Source: Phyllostachys edulis (Eukaryota; Streptophyta; Magnoliopsida; Poales; Poaceae). From it: a stretch of DNA of 64,000 nucleotides. This document shows positions 1 to 11,580 of this stretch, piece after piece. Location of the stretch: contig CM070562.1 of the NCBI GenBank assembly GCA_036346405.1, positions 67,236,195 through 67,300,194 on the forward strand, written 5' to 3'. Both the position numbers and the translations under genes were made by a program. Each line of letters opens with the position of its first letter. The stretch's first letter is position 1. The notes under the pieces were generated by a model. The model had not been told where the DNA came from. It did not search any database and saw nothing but the letters and a program-made list of their open reading frames with translations.

Positions 1-539
1 CGCGTGCCCACGAGTAAATACCCTAATGGAGTCGGGCATGGGTTATTTTCTTTGCACACGGGCATAAAAATAGGGGAAACTCTCTGCCCGTCGGGTAAAC
101 GGGTACGGGCATGGGTAAGCTCCACCCATACCTGTCTCGCCTGTTTACCCGTAACCTACACTGACAGGTGGGCCACACCCCCATTGAAACCCTATTCTTA
201 CTCAGTCACATGCTCACAGCCGCCAGCCCCATCCTCAGTTCGCCGGTTCCTCACCTCCTCGGTCCTCCAGGACCTCCACACACCACCCTTCCACTCCAGC
301 CACTCCTCGTCACGCCCCCCATCCCCAGATCCTCCTCCTCCATCCTGCCCCCGTCCTTCTCTCGGCTGGCCGCTGCCGCCATCCTTCTCTCGGCCAGCCG
401 TCGCCCCTGTCCTTCTCCCTCACGTAGTCACGCTACCCCCTCCCCAAGAACTCTAGATCCAGATCCGCTGTCGTCGGCCCATCCTCCTCCCGGCCAGCCA
501 CTACCCCTGTCCTCCTCCCAGCCGACGAGGAGATGGAGG

Positions 540-745
540 AGCAAGAGTGGGCAGGCGGCAATGGCGTGGCGCGTGGGGAGGAAGGGTGATGCGGATGCCC
601 ACGCTATCTCCTGCGTGCGGTTCTCCCCCTGCGGCCGCCTCCTTGCGACAGCCTCCCTCGATGGCACGGTCGTGCTGCTCTCCACGTCCTCTGCTCCGCC
701 TCCGACGACCGTACCCCCTCCGCATCTGGGACTTCTAGCACGACA
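540..745 (+). pseudogene. Captured WD40-repeat (WDR5-like) gene fragment
   Basis: One frame reads AHAISCVRFSPCGRLLATAS followed by LDGTV, a clear WD40 blade resembling the first repeats of plant WDR5/COMPASS-type proteins. It is followed almost at once by residues equivalent to CSASDDRT and, after a one-base frame change, LRIWD, which belong to the next blade. The stretch between the two blades has therefore been deleted, leaving about one and a half blades, whereas a full WDR5 has seven. It lies inside a hAT-like element, so it is best read as a transduplicated host gene fragment (Pack-type). The frame continues to about 863 with no recognisable domain. It is not expected to make a functional WD40 protein. 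That the parent is WDR5-like is a family-level inference. Confidence 0.6.
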
Positions 746-863
746 CGGTTTGCTTATTATATTCCCTGAAATAATTCCTCTCAAAATTATGGTGGAGGAG
801 TTAGAGTTAGATTCAAGTATGGTTGCTTCTTCTGTAATGATGAAGACAGATGATGTGAAGTAG

Positions 864-2524
864 GACCTATTGACCTATATGTTTTTTCTGCAGATGGAAG
901 GTATTCCTTCTAAAGTGAGAACTCTAAAAATAAATCTGATGTTAGGGAAGCTTCATAGGATATCTAGAAATAACCGTGCAACTGTTGTATGTTATAAAGA
1001 GTGCTCGAGGTACAAAACGATTTATTTTCCAAGATGTTCAATTCTGCAATTAGTTGACATAATCTGCCACCTTCCTTTCATATATCAATTTGTTCTGAAT
1101 TTCGATACAGAATTCTGTCGCTCCTTAAAAATATTGCTTCTCTTTCGACGAAATAATTTGACAGGGCTCTGTCTGCATTTTCATATGCTTCTGCCAGGCA
1201 GTGTCCTTATATTTTTGAGGCTATTACAGCTTTGGCTTAAATGGGGAGCTTTCTTCAAAAGATTTTTCTCTATTATTTTCACAAGTAAGTGTGTTTTTCT
1301 CTTGTTTAAGCTCTGAAAGACAGACCTGGACTCTCAAGCTGAATATAGTTCAGTTCTAGTGAGGTAGTGTCCTTATATTTTAAGAGAAGGTTTCAATTTC
1401 AATTAAAAGCATAACAGTTGAATGTTGATAACTTGATATCAAACACAGACCGTTAAGTTGGACTATCCATTGTCTTTGTATCCTTTAGTGCTTAATTTTC
1501 TCACGTTTTTCCACAATCTAGGATGCATAGAAAAGGAATGAGTTAATATGTATGCAAATGATGTCTGTTGACTGTTGTGCTTATTCACTGATCTTCCTAT
1601 ACCTTATTGAAACTCTTTAGTGGACAATTGGTATTTGATTAATCTAAGTTGGTCTCTGTTGCTATTGATATTTTTTATTATTACAGTGCCTTGGACTTTC
1701 GGTTTTGTTATTTAAATTTATATGGCATGATTGAATTCATCTACCGAACTGATGGTACATCACTATGCTGAGTGTTGTTCAACGTAACTTGTTTGTGTTC
1801 ACTGTCAGTTCATTAAAACCATGTTAGATTGTTTATAAAAAATTGAGCTCTCTAAGTTCACTACAATGTGTGCTTGCATACTGGTCCACCTTTATTTATA
1901 AGTGGGTGTAGTGTTTTTTACATTGAAAAGTGTGCCAATGAGGCTGCAAACCTGCAACAACTTGCAGATCTGTGGATATTGCTTCTTTGAACATCTGACG
2001 GAACAGGTTGGGTAACTTATCCATGAGATGTGGCATGGCGCTTTTCTACATCCTTCACTGATTCAGATTTTCTATTTGCTTCATATATCGACAAGAGGAT
2101 TATTCTCCCCTATGATGATATCTTGATCACATATTGGAAAATGCATGCTGAGTTTCAATTCAAACAACATAATCTTCTGGTTACGCTCTGTACATTCTAG
2201 TTTTAGTTTATCCTAGATCTCTCTGTATAGTACATACAACTACAGTTAGCCATGAAAAGAAAGGTTTTGGCTGGCCGTCGGCTTCAGGCCTTTAATTCTA
2301 ATACCACCCTAGAGCAAACAAACTGTAGAATGTAGATATTGCTATACGTCTGTATTGCCCGTTTCTTCAAATCTTGTAATGCACTGTATTATGCGGTGTT
2401 CTTGTAACATGATTAGAAATTAGGTGAGTAATAGTGCTTCTACTGTTGATTTGTACGATAGTTCTTGAACAATCTCTGGCGAACACAGGCGAGTTACTAA
2501 ATGTGTTTGTGTGCTTAATATCTT
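864..2524. other. AT-rich non-coding interior of the hAT-like element
   Basis: Low-complexity T-rich sequence with no coding similarity that I recognise. It has the texture of plant intron or 3' UTR sequence and may have been captured together with the WD40 fragment. No repeats, TSDs or RNA genes were seen here. Confidence 0.4.
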
Positions 2525-2604
2525 GTAGTGCAGGTTCATGGATGGCGGATATTTGGGTATGTGAAGCGAAACATTTGGTACACGGGTATACCCACGGGCG
2601 ACGG

Positions 2605-4198
2605 TGAAAGCATCTAGGCCCCTAAAAATTGTTTTGGTAATTAATGATAATGTGTGAATATGGGATTAACGTGCTTATTAAGTATTTACAAGGTTAAGTC
2701 CCATTGGTGGTTTTGATGACGTAAAGATGCACGCTAAAGGATACATGAAGATCTACATGGCTTAAAGACAAGGTACAAGTAGTCTAGGATCTGTTTGTTT
2801 TTACCAGTCTTAGGAGAATTGGTTGGAAGACCGGATTATAGGTTAAATACCGTACTATTAAGAGGGATCGTGGCTAGTAGCTTGATAGCATGTTCTTGTG
2901 CCATATGGATCAATTTAGGATCATGCATGCATTTGAATTTGAATTTGAAAGCTCAAAGTGGATTTGTCAGAAATCGGTCGTACCAAAGTTTGACTGGCGG
3001 TTGTACCGTTTTGTGCGGTATGACCGCACTTTACTTGGCGGTACTACCGAATTTTGAATGCTTCTGCCAACTGAGCGCTAATGCGGTACGACCAGCTCTT
3101 TGAGCGGTACTACCGCATTGCGGTCATTTCATTTTTTAGTTGGCGGTTCAATAAAACCAGAACAGATGCATTTTGGCTCGGAGCTCTCTTTGATAATCGG
3201 TCGTACCGCATTTGAGAAACGGTCGTAACGATCTGCGGTTGTACCGATTTTTATAAGGTGGTACGTATTTTCCAGAGAGCATGTCATTTCGGCGGTTTTG
3301 GAAATCCTACGTTCGGTTGTACCGCTCCTTCGTTCGGTATAACCGGGCATTGCGGTTGTACCGCGTTTTAGTTGGCGGTCGTACCGCGCCGAATTTTCAA
3401 CGGCTATGTCAGAAGTATTTAATGCCTCTGTTCTGGCCATTACTGTGCTTTGACTTGGATGCGGTCGTACCGTGCTCTCCATGGCGGTCATACCGCATTT
3501 CGCTGAAAGTTGGGGGTTGCCTCCCCAACGGTCATATTTGTTGGTGGGGGTTATAAATACCCCCCCCCAACTGCTCAAGGACGGTGGTGAAGTGTTTATT
3601 TAACATATATAGAGCCTTGAGAGCCTTGAGCATTCACTCAACACCAAAATTCCCTTGTGCATTCATTGTGAGGTGGTTGAGTTCATTCAAGTGCATTCAT
3701 TCATCCTAGTTGATCCTATTGCACTTGAGCGCCGTCAAGCGAAGGTCATCGATTTGTTACTCTTGGAGTTTTGCCAAACTCCTAGACGGTCTTGACGGTG
3801 GAGCACGGTGATCTCTTCAAGAAGATTGTGAAGAGGCCTAGTGCAAGCTTGTGAGTGGTTTGGTGTTCGTCATTTCCGGAGCGGAGGAAGAACAACCATA
3901 GTGATCGAGGGAAGGCTTAATTCGTGGAGCCGGCTTGAGTTGTCAAGCTTCCTCAACGTGGACTAGTAAAGACCGGCAAGTCTTCGATACCACGGAAAAA
4001 ACATCATTATCTCATTGTGGTTATTTCTAGTCTTTACTATTTCCGCATTTACATTTTTAGCTTATTTCGTGAGTTGAATTGCTTAGCTAGAAGTAAACTT
4101 GTTTAGACTAATTTATTAATTGGCTTAAATTGTTAAGTTGTTAAAAAAATTTAAAAACCTCCTATTCACCCCCCTAGTCGGTTATCATTGATCCTACA
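2605..4198 (+). mobile_element. Solo LTR (TGAAAGCATCTAGG family), TSD GACGG
   Basis: A 1594-bp TG...CA unit starting TGAAAGCATCTAGGCCCC and ending CATTGATCCTACA, flanked by perfect 5-bp direct repeats GACGG (2600-2604 and 4199-4203) in the subterminal region of the hAT-like element. No internal retroelement sequence is present, so it is a solo LTR left by LTR-LTR recombination. Positions 2970-3510 contain many copies of a near-palindrome of the form GCGGTNNTACCGC. The same family recurs on the minus strand at 38502-43641. I cannot assign it safely to Copia or Gypsy without an internal domain. Confidence 0.88.
2970..3510. repeat. Cluster of GCGGTNNTACCGC near-palindromes inside an LTR
   Basis: More than a dozen dispersed copies of the 13-mer pattern GCGGT(A/C/T)(G/A/T)TACCGC and its half sites, for example GCGGTACTACCGC and GGCGGTCGTACCGC, irregularly spaced by about 20-50 bp of AT-rich sequence. 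Each copy can fold as a small hairpin or bind a dimeric protein. Confidence 0.75.
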
Positions 4199-4341
4199 GA
4201 CGGGTACCCGCGGGCGACGGGTATGGGCGAGGTTCTTCGCGCGTCATCCTTCGCGGGCATGCCCATGGGGGAAAATCGGGGTCGCGGGCATGGTTATGGG
4301 CGAGCACTATTCGTGCCCGCTGTACTCGATTGCCATCCCTA

Positions 4342-5277
4342 GTCGCCACAAATGACGCCCGTCGGAAGCGTTTTAAAAGCGAACTCCACCCTAGCTTGAA
4401 GGTTCAAGTCGTTGGCAACGACTATATGGATTTCCAGCATCTAGTGAACAAAGCCATGCTGATAGAAGAGTCTCGCTGAGAGCTTGCAGAGTTTCATAAG
4501 AGGAAGTCGGTACAACATGGAGCTCATCAGGGAACTCCGCAGAGGGCCAGAACGAGTGCACCACCTCCTGCCCGGTTTGCTCCTCCGGTTGCTCCCAGGG
4601 CCTCCCCAGCGGCACCCCGCCCGGTCACCCCAGGTTTGCGCTGCCCCGGCAACACCAACTAGCAGCCAAGGACCACCGATCAAGCCGTGGGGATCACCTG
4701 TTTTAATTGCCATCAATTGGGACATTACACCAGCAGATGTCCCTTGAAGCAAGGACCTCCTCAGGTCAAGTTCAGCATGGGAGCTACTCCGCCCAGGACC
4801 TCCCTGCCAGGAGCACGACGTGGAGCTCCTCCGACCTTTGCTGCACCAGCCAAGACCTCCCCACCTATTGGGAGAGGTCGTGTGAACTATGTCACAGTGG
4901 AGGAGGCCCAGACAGCCTCAGACATCGTGTTTGGTAAGTTCCTAGTAAATTCAGCACTTGCCACTGTTTTGTTTGATTCTGGGGCTTCGTATTCGTTTGT
5001 TTCTCGAATTTTTACTACAAAGCATCAGTTGAAGGTTTTGCCTCTTAAGACCTCCTTGTTGGTCCAATCCCCCGGCTCGGAGTTAAGTATGAACCAGGAT
5101 TGTCCACAAGTTAAAATGATCATAGAATGGGTAGAATTCCTATCCAATCTGATCCTCATCGACACCAAGTCCTTAGATGTGATCTTGGGAATGGATTGGC
5201 TTATTGGTTACCAAGCAATCTTGGATTGTGGTGGAAGAAGTATCACCTTGGTCAGCCCAGTTGGGATTAAAGTAATT
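4342..5277 (+). pseudogene. Ty3/gypsy gag C-terminus plus aspartic protease (broken)
   Basis: The frame carries a CCHC zinc knuckle, CFNCHQLGHYTSRCP (about 4695-4740), typical of Gag nucleocapsid, followed by a retropepsin-type protease with the active-site block VLFDSGASYSFVS (about 4965-5003) and the downstream block LDVILGMDWLI (about 5175-5207). These motifs are typical of chromovirus-type Ty3/gypsy polyproteins. The region upstream of the knuckle is interrupted by stop codons (around 4480 and 4660), and the coding sequence breaks off at about 5277 against an LTR on the opposite strand. RT, RNase H and integrase are absent. A Tekay-like origin fits the neighbouring LTRs but is inferred. 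It is a dead fragment. Confidence 0.85.
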
Positions 5278-5499
5278 TGAAACAGAAATTAAATAATTTG
5301 AGATACTGGGTTCAATATGATCAAGGGTGTAGCTTGCCTCGCTCGAAAGCTTGACAGTCCTCTTCGGAGTACTCGGGCTCTCCTGGGTCGTCGAAATCTA
5401 CACGTGGAAATGAAGCAAATCAAATAAAGACCAAATAAAATCCAAATGAACTCCAAATAAACAAAACTAGAACCAACAGCAAGGAACGAAACTAGGAAA

Positions 5500-5835
5500 C
5501 GAGCTCTCGGGAGGAGGATGTCCAAAGGAGGAGGTCCTGAGGAAACGGCAAAAAAGATACAGGAGGTCCTGAGGAGGAGGTCCCGAGGAAACGACAAAAA
5601 GGATATAGGAGGTCCTGAGGAAACGACAAAAATGATATAGGAGGTCCAGAGGAGGAGGTTCTGAGGACACGACAAAAATGATACAGGAGGTCCTGAGGAG
5701 GAGGATACTACTACTCAAAGTGGTCGTATGGAGAATACAAAGGATACGACTATGCAGCGTAGTCGTAAGAAGGAATACGACTACACAACGTAGTCGTAAG
5801 AACGAATACGACTACGCAATGTAGTCGTAGAAACA
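5500..5835. repeat. Tandem repeats of GGAGGTCCTGAGGA and of a TACGACTACG..TAGTCGTA hairpin
   Basis: 5500-5705 holds irregular tandem copies built on GGAGGTCCTGAGGA with ACGACAAAAATGATA spacers. 5735-5835 holds three copies of an approximately 35-bp unit in which ATACGACTACGCA is followed by GTAGTCGTAAG, so every unit is a self-complementary hairpin. Confidence 0.7.
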
Positions 5836-6339
5836 AGGGAAAGAACAGGGCACAGAGAGACTCACCAGGACAGAGAGAGAGAGGGGGAAGACTGGAGGAG
5901 GACGACGACAGCGGCGAAGACGGCACGGCGCTCCAGCGAACTTCTTGGTGATGAGGTGGTTGAAGATGGCGCAAGCTTCAGCAAACTCCTTGGCAATGAA
6001 GCTTGAAGCACAGGAGGACAGGCGAGAGCAAGAGAATTGGCAAAATGTGATGAAAGGGGGTTGCTCAGGCTTTTATAGCCAGGGGAGAGTCACCGGAGGA
6101 CTCAAAGGTGCACACGATCAAGGGCACGTGTGACAGGACAAAGCATGCCGAGCAGGTGAAGGAGAAGATGGGGGCAGGTACCGGAGAAGACAAGAGGGGA
6201 AATAGGGTACCGCTGAGGCGACAACATTTAATACAACACAACATCATTAAATACACAAGGACAAATGCATCAACAATGACACGACGAGAGGAAGGAGAAG
6301 GTGAGCAAGACTGACAGATGGGACCGGTCAACACTCAAA

Positions 6340-7335
6340 AGAGATGGTCAAAACAAAGGGGAGGTCGCGACCAAAGAGGAGGTCGTGACCACAAGGGTGT
6401 CACATGACCAAGGGGAGGTCATGACCATAGGAGAGGTCGTGACCACAAGGGTGTCACGTGACCAAGGGGAGGTCGTGACCACAAGGGAGGTCGTAACCAC
6501 AAGGGTGTCACGTGACCAAGGGGTGGTCTTGACCCAAGAGGGGTCGTCTTTGAAAAAAGACCATGGGGGTGGTCTTTGCAAAAGACCAGGGGGTGATCGT
6601 GGCAAGTCTCCAGGACCACCCGGAGGTCTTGGACAAAGGGGGAGGTCAAAACACAAGGGATGTCTGGACAGAAGGGGAGATCCAAACACAAGGGAGGTCT
6701 GGACAGAGGGAGGTCAAAACACAAGGGAGGTCTAGACTGAAGGGGAGGTCCAAACACAAGGGAGGTCTGGACTAAAGGGGAGGTCCAAACACGAGGGAGG
6801 TCTGGACAAAAGGGGAGGTCCAAACATAAGGGAGGTCTGGACACAGGGAGGTCTAAACACAAGGGAGGTATGGACTGAAGGAGAGGTCCAAATGCAAGGG
6901 ATGTCTGGACAGAGGGAGGTCCAAACGCATGAGAGGTATGGACTGAAGGATAGGTCCAAACGCAAGGGAGGTCTAAACCACAGGGGAGGTCTAAACCACA
7001 AGGGAGATCTAAACCAGAAGTGAGGTCTAAACCACAAGGGAGGTCTAAACCAAAAGGGAGGTCTAGACCCTCAGATCCAAACAAAACGAGGTCTGGACCC
7101 TCAAATCCAAATGAAAGGAGGTCTAAACCCTCAAATCCAAACGACAGGAGGTCTGGACTCTTGAATCCAAACGACAGGAGGTTTGGGCCCTCAGATCCAA
7201 ACGACGGGAGGTCTGGACCCTCAGATCCAAACGAAGGGAGGTCTGGACCCTTAGATCGAAACGAAAGGAGGTCTGGACCCTCGGATCCAAACGACAGGAG
7301 GTCTGGACTTCAGATCCAAACAAAGGGAGGTCTGG
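6340..7335. repeat. Minisatellite block: GAGGTC-based arrays
   Basis: Three consecutive sub-arrays share the core GGAGGTC. 6357-6540 has units of the type GAGGTCGTGACCACAAGGG, each containing the palindrome GGTCGTGACC or a variant. 6640-7040 has GGGAGGTCTGGACA and GGAGGTCCAAACACAAG units. 7045-7330 has about nine copies of a 30-bp unit beginning GAGGTCTGGACCCTCAGATC. The last encodes a ten-residue repeat RSGPSDPNDR on the plus strand. Because it lies within an LTR, the open frame is a by-product of the repeat length rather than evidence of a protein. Confidence 0.8.
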
Positions 7336-7572
7336 AGGAGAAAGAGCGGGGCCGAGTGGAGCACGGAGCGAATAGAGGAAGGGGAAAAACAACACCAGAG
7401 AATGCCAATGAACTCCAAAAGAAACCAACTTTGGATTAGTTGAAGTTTGATTTAGTCATTTTAAACACTTTAATTCCAAAATCTCAAGTTAAGCTTTAGA
7501 ACTCTCATCAAAACCAAATGGTTCTTTTTATTTTGAAAATTTTCAAAAAGACCTAAAAATCGGGATGTTACA

Positions 7573-8719
7573 ACTCTCGCCTACATGCCATGCCCGCGTG
7601 TCACGTATACGTGGAAAAGCCACTGTGCTACGCACTCGGTCCACCTCGTACATTTGACTTTTCATGGACTTAGTCCATAGACGTGGGGCCCACATGTCAG
7701 AGACGCATCCCATTTTCTTTAACAATTTTAATTTGGCCGAAATTCATTTATCCTCTTGCTTACATCATCATGATGTAATAATTCATTTTCCTTTTAAAAA
7801 CAATTCCACAAATTCTGAAAATTCTGAAAATTCCAATTCTAACATTTCATGTGAAATTCAATCTCCCAAGAGCTCGTTCTCCGTCGTTCGAGCTCCGATT
7901 CAAGTGATTCAAATTTATAAATTCATGTAAATTCAATATCTATCTCCTAGAGCCTAAATTATTTAATTTGGAGTTTATTTGAATTTTAGTTGAATTTTTT
8001 TTGAATTTGACTCGTTTTCGCATATAGATTTCGACGACTTCGGAGAGCCAGATTTCGACGCCACTTCAGAACAACAATTAATTGAGCAACAAAAGTTACA
8101 TCCTTTAATCATATTTGATCCCAATATTTCAAATCATTTAAATTTTGTTTTAAATTATTATTGCGTGCTTATTTGTATTCAATTTAATTTAAATCCCTGT
8201 TTTAAACTTATAGTTATTCCCATTACCATTCTATAGCCAACTTTGACATTGAATTAAACATACATTGATACCTTAGATGAAAATATAGTTTATGCAATAG
8301 TATGAACTAGAACACTTTAGGAAAAATACATGCCTAGTCATGCTTAGACCAAAAATATTCAATTTGGGAAATTTTAGCCAAAGATTCAAATATAGTTTAA
8401 AAATGAATCTATGTCATTATTATGCCATAGAAATTTGCAAATGATTTGAAAAACAAAATAAAATGAAAAACTGGTTTAGACTTGGGCAAAATGGATAGTT
8501 GGTGGGTGCAAGTTTATGCTCGGGCTCATCACAGTAAGTGGTCGAGGCCCATGGGTTACTTTTGGAAGTCACCCAGTCAGTTAAGGACCGATCTGCGAGC
8601 TACGGATTGCAAAGCCCCACCGTACTACCACAAGTTCGGAGTGGGACAGACCTGGCTAACTAATTTGCAACGTTTCAATGTGGTTGTGCCATTCGGTTGT
8701 GTGGGTGTCAGAATAACCT
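7573..8719 (+). mobile_element. Tekay-like gypsy LTR, plus strand, middle part
   Basis: Matches the sequence order of the other plus-strand LTRs (for example 40280-41057 and 61560-62480): the ACATGTCAG leader, AATTCCAATTC tracts, GATTTCGACGACTTCGG, a TTACA...TTTGATCATATTTGATCC block and the GTGGTTGTGCCATTCGGTT block. The 5' portion is missing. It abuts the minus-strand LTR at 7572/7573 without a recognisable TSD. The LTR resumes at 14842 after the Tat2 insertion. Confidence 0.7.
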
Positions 8720-8957
8720 TGACGACGATTAAACTCTTGATGTATTACTTTAATACATAACAAAAGACCATATGTCTTCATGGTCGTAACCCCTAAATCT
8801 CATGACCTCTGTGGTCATAAGGATTCCAGAGGTTATTTCGAGGATACCACAGTGGGACGAGGGCACATGCCTACCCCCACGGATATTTGCTCGTAGAAGC
8901 AATGAACTGGCATCCGGATCTGACTTCGGGTATATTCCATATCGTGTGATGAATGGA
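8720..8957 (+). repeat. Tat2 5' LTR remnant
   Basis: Collinear with the start of the 3' LTR (12803-12974) and then with 14299-14390 (the shared tract GCTCGTAGAAGCAATGAACT and onward to GTGATGAATGGA), skipping the nested Copia LTR found only in the 3' copy. It ends abruptly at about 8957, so the rest of the LTR, the primer binding site and the start of gag have been deleted. Confidence 0.8.
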
Positions 8958-11037
8958 TTCGGAATGTCTGAACACCTTTGCAAGCCCAATCAATCTGACC
9001 TTCCAAAGCGACAATGGGAGCCTAGCGCAGCGACCAGAGAGTCCAAGTACTCTCGATATTATCCTGGGCGACCAGTATTCGCCAACGGCTCCTACGTATT
9101 CTGGGGGCCAACCGACACATGGTAAGGGTATCAATGAAGTTATCACCGATCACTAGCCAAGTGGGCATGGTGAACCTCAACATACGATCGATGGACCGTC
9201 GGATCAAGATAAGTCCACCACAAAGCCCACCAAAGGCAGTAATCTCTAACCGCTCTCCATCGTGGAAGCTCCTTACAGAAGCACTAGAAGGCTCTCCCTT
9301 AGCTACGATGAGAGTTCCTTGGAAGATCACTGTTGGCGCCATGAAGTTAACACAATCAGAGACACCAATCCGGATGCCATGCACAGTCCTCCACGGGTTA
9401 ACTCGCCATCACCTGCTGGTGGAAATGGTACGGATGCTCAAGCACCAACTATCAGAGGCAACCGAACTGATGGATGTGCATCAGTTAATTCACCTATTCC
9501 TACCCCTTCGCGAGTAAGGAATCAAGCAGGGCCATCCGGGAGGTCGAGGGATAAATCGACTCATCGGACGCCCACCGCAAGCGAAAATTTACCACAACCT
9601 TCGGTAACTATATAAAACCTGCAACGAGTTTAGGATATCTTGAATAATCCAGACCCTGCTTTAGCAGGAACTCCAGGTTATGTTCAGCTTGCAGGTCAGG
9701 TGTCGGAGATTCCCCAACAAACCACGCGGCGTACAGAAATGTAATGGGAGCCAAGGAATTCACAAAGTCACACGATGACCTCATCCCAGCACTCCTCTTT
9801 CAGTAGAGGACAACATGGTCATGTAGAGGATCGAGCAACACCAAGACCCCCTTGTAGGTTCCGACCAGAAAATCACGAGGGAAGACAGCTCTTCACAGCA
9901 GCCACTCCTCCTCTCCAAGAGGAACGACTACTTGATTCAGGCGATCTCAGGCATCATCTGAACCAGGTAGGTGGTCAAAGGCGTTATCATAACGTCAATG
10001 ACCGGGTTGGGACACCAGATCCTAGATATGCAAATCTGAGGAACCGATCCCTGACTGATTATAATCCGGCTCCTTTTCAGAGAATGCGCCACGACTCCAT
10101 TATGGGATGCCAAGCATTTTCGACAGGTCTCCAAGCTGTTTGTTGGCCGGACAGGTTCCGACCAGCCAACATAGAGATATTCAATGGGACTCAGAACCTA
10201 TTGGAATTTCTTCAGATTTATTCTACCGCCATCAAGGCCGCTGGTGGTAATGATAACGTAATGGCAAATTATTAGCCCACGGTCCTTGAAGGATCTGCCC
10301 GGTCGTAGTTGCTTAACATACCGGTCGGATCTATCTATACTTGGGAGTAGCTCTGCGATACTCTGATCACCAACTTTCAAGGGACGTACGACCGCCCCAG
10401 AAAGGAGGATGATCTTCATCAGATGAAGCAGAAGACCAATGAAAATCTTTGATAATATATCAAGAGATTCAGTCAGATTTGGAATTCCATCCTAGAGATA
10501 GCATAATCTTCTGTCATCCAAGCCTTCAAAGCAGTGCTGAGGAATCGCCGATTTACAAAGGATATTACAATAAATCCTCCACGAACAACCGTTGAGCTTT
10601 TCGACATGGCAGACAAATACGCGGCCGCTAGCAAGGCGGTCAAATGGTATGAAGCCATTGATCGAAAGGACAAAAATCCCTAGTCGGACCTGGAGAAGCA
10701 GGAGAAGAAAGGCAAGAAGTCTCTTAAGAACAAGAAGAATCGCAAGCCCAACAACAAGGAAGTGCTTGCAATTCCAGAGAAATATACTAATGGCAAGAAA
10801 GATTTCACCAGTCGGAACAAAGGTAAGGCTCCGACCAGTGACTTTAATAAAAGCAAGAAGTGGTGTCCACTTCACAAAGTGGTAGGGCATGATCTGTGCA
10901 CCTACCGGGCCTGGCAAAGTAAGCTAGAAGATTACTACTCAGGCAAAAGACCCTTCCCCTCCGTAACGGAACTCGGAGAATCAAGCTCCAAGAAGGATAA
11001 AGATGGCGATGAAGAGATGGACTACCAAGTGCTGTAA
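8958..11037 (+). pseudogene. Tat2 gag pseudogene
   Basis: Recognisable Gag core at about 10108-10720: residues equivalent to WPDRFRPANIEIFNGTQN, then EFLQIYSTAI, EGSARS and ELFDMADKYAAASKAV, collinear with the Tat1 gag. A lysine-rich tract follows, then a zinc-knuckle-like WCPLHKVVGHDLCTYRAW (about 10861-10914), which lacks the standard CCHC spacing but matches the Tat1 equivalent. Several stop codons and frame changes interrupt it (for example at about 10273, 10309, 10350 and 10681). The amino-terminal part is missing with the deleted 5' LTR end. Gag would form the virus-like particle; this copy cannot. Confidence 0.8.
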
Positions 11038-11162
11038 CATACAGTGGATATGATCTTCAGAGGATCCTCCTTGTACGATTCCAGACGTCATATGAAGGCC
11101 ATGGAGCGAAAGGTCAACCTTATCGAGTCTCCGATCACTATCATGCCGTCCAAGTGATCGGA

Positions 11163-11580
11163 AACTATAATATCCTTCAGCAAAGAAGACTGCCCCATCC
11201 CGTCGACTCGACCAGGTAGGTTTTCTATCGTAGTTGAACCTACTATTAACAATTATAAAGTTAATCGAGTCTTAATAGATGGAGGTAGTTCTTTAATTAT
11301 TTTGTTTGCAAGAGCATTGGAAGAGATGCAAATCCCAAGGTCCAAGGTGAAACCTGTAAAATATGCCTTCCACAGCATAGTTTCTTGTTCTACCGCCAAA
11401 CTGATAGGACAGCTGTTCCTACCGGTTACGTTTGGAAGGCCTGACAACTTCCGAACAGAAAATGTTTCGTTTGATGTGGTCGATTTCGAAACCGCATACA
11501 ACGGAATCCTCGGTGGTACGGCTCTAGTAAAATTCTTGATAGCCACGCATTATGGTTATCAAAGTCTAAAGATGCCATGA
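11163..11580 (+). pseudogene. Tat2 aspartic protease domain
   Basis: Follows gag in the element order. The block VLIDGGSSLIILF (about 11270-11310) is the active-site region of Tat-type proteases, where DGG replaces the more usual DTG/DSG. It is followed by the flap and an ILGGTALVKF-type block (about 11506-11535) that matches the C-terminal strand of retropepsins (usually ILGRP/ILGxD). The open stretch 11302-11580 ends at a stop where the polyprotein should continue into RT. It would process Gag-Pol if the element were intact. Confidence 0.78.

Larger units (their letters stand above)
1..4341. mobile_element. hAT-like DNA element (right part) carrying a captured gene fragment
   Basis: The first 140 bases and the segments 2525-2604 and 4199-4340 share a distinctive subterminal composition of GGGTACGGGCATGGG and CGGGTACCCGCGGG blocks. 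The right edge reads TTGCCATCCCTA, the usual inverted end (CAGGGATGGCAA) of a group of plant hAT elements. The left terminus lies just outside the window, so the 8-bp target duplication cannot be tested. No transposase is visible, so this is non-autonomous. A solo LTR is nested at 2605-4198 and a WD40 gene fragment sits near 540-740. Calling it hAT rests on the end sequence only. Confidence 0.55.
5278..7572 (-). mobile_element. Tekay-like gypsy LTR fragment, minus strand, truncated
   Basis: Read on the minus strand it begins at 7572 with TGTAACATCCCGATTTTT, the same start and early sequence as the plus-strand LTR at 49262 (shared tracts through about 150 bp, including AAATAAAAAGAACCATTT). It then runs through GACCTCC-rich tandem repeats, a TATA-like TATAAAAG (about 6070-6077 on this strand) and the block before 'gatcatattgaaccc', where it stops abruptly against the gag fragment. 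The 3' third of the LTR is missing. No TSD is available because one end is truncated. Confidence 0.75.

Noticed and set aside
3129..3578. 149-codon minus-strand frame
   Set aside because: It runs through the GCGGTNNTACCGC palindrome cluster of a solo LTR, so the amino-acid pattern is repeat-derived.
7045..7330. Possible CRISPR-like array
   Set aside because: Units are contiguous and lack unique spacers, there are no cas genes, and the context is a plant LTR.
6301..7439. Repetitive proteins on both strands (decapeptide and GLDLP-type repeats)
   Set aside because: Translation of minisatellite DNA inside an LTR, with no start context or flanking gene structure.
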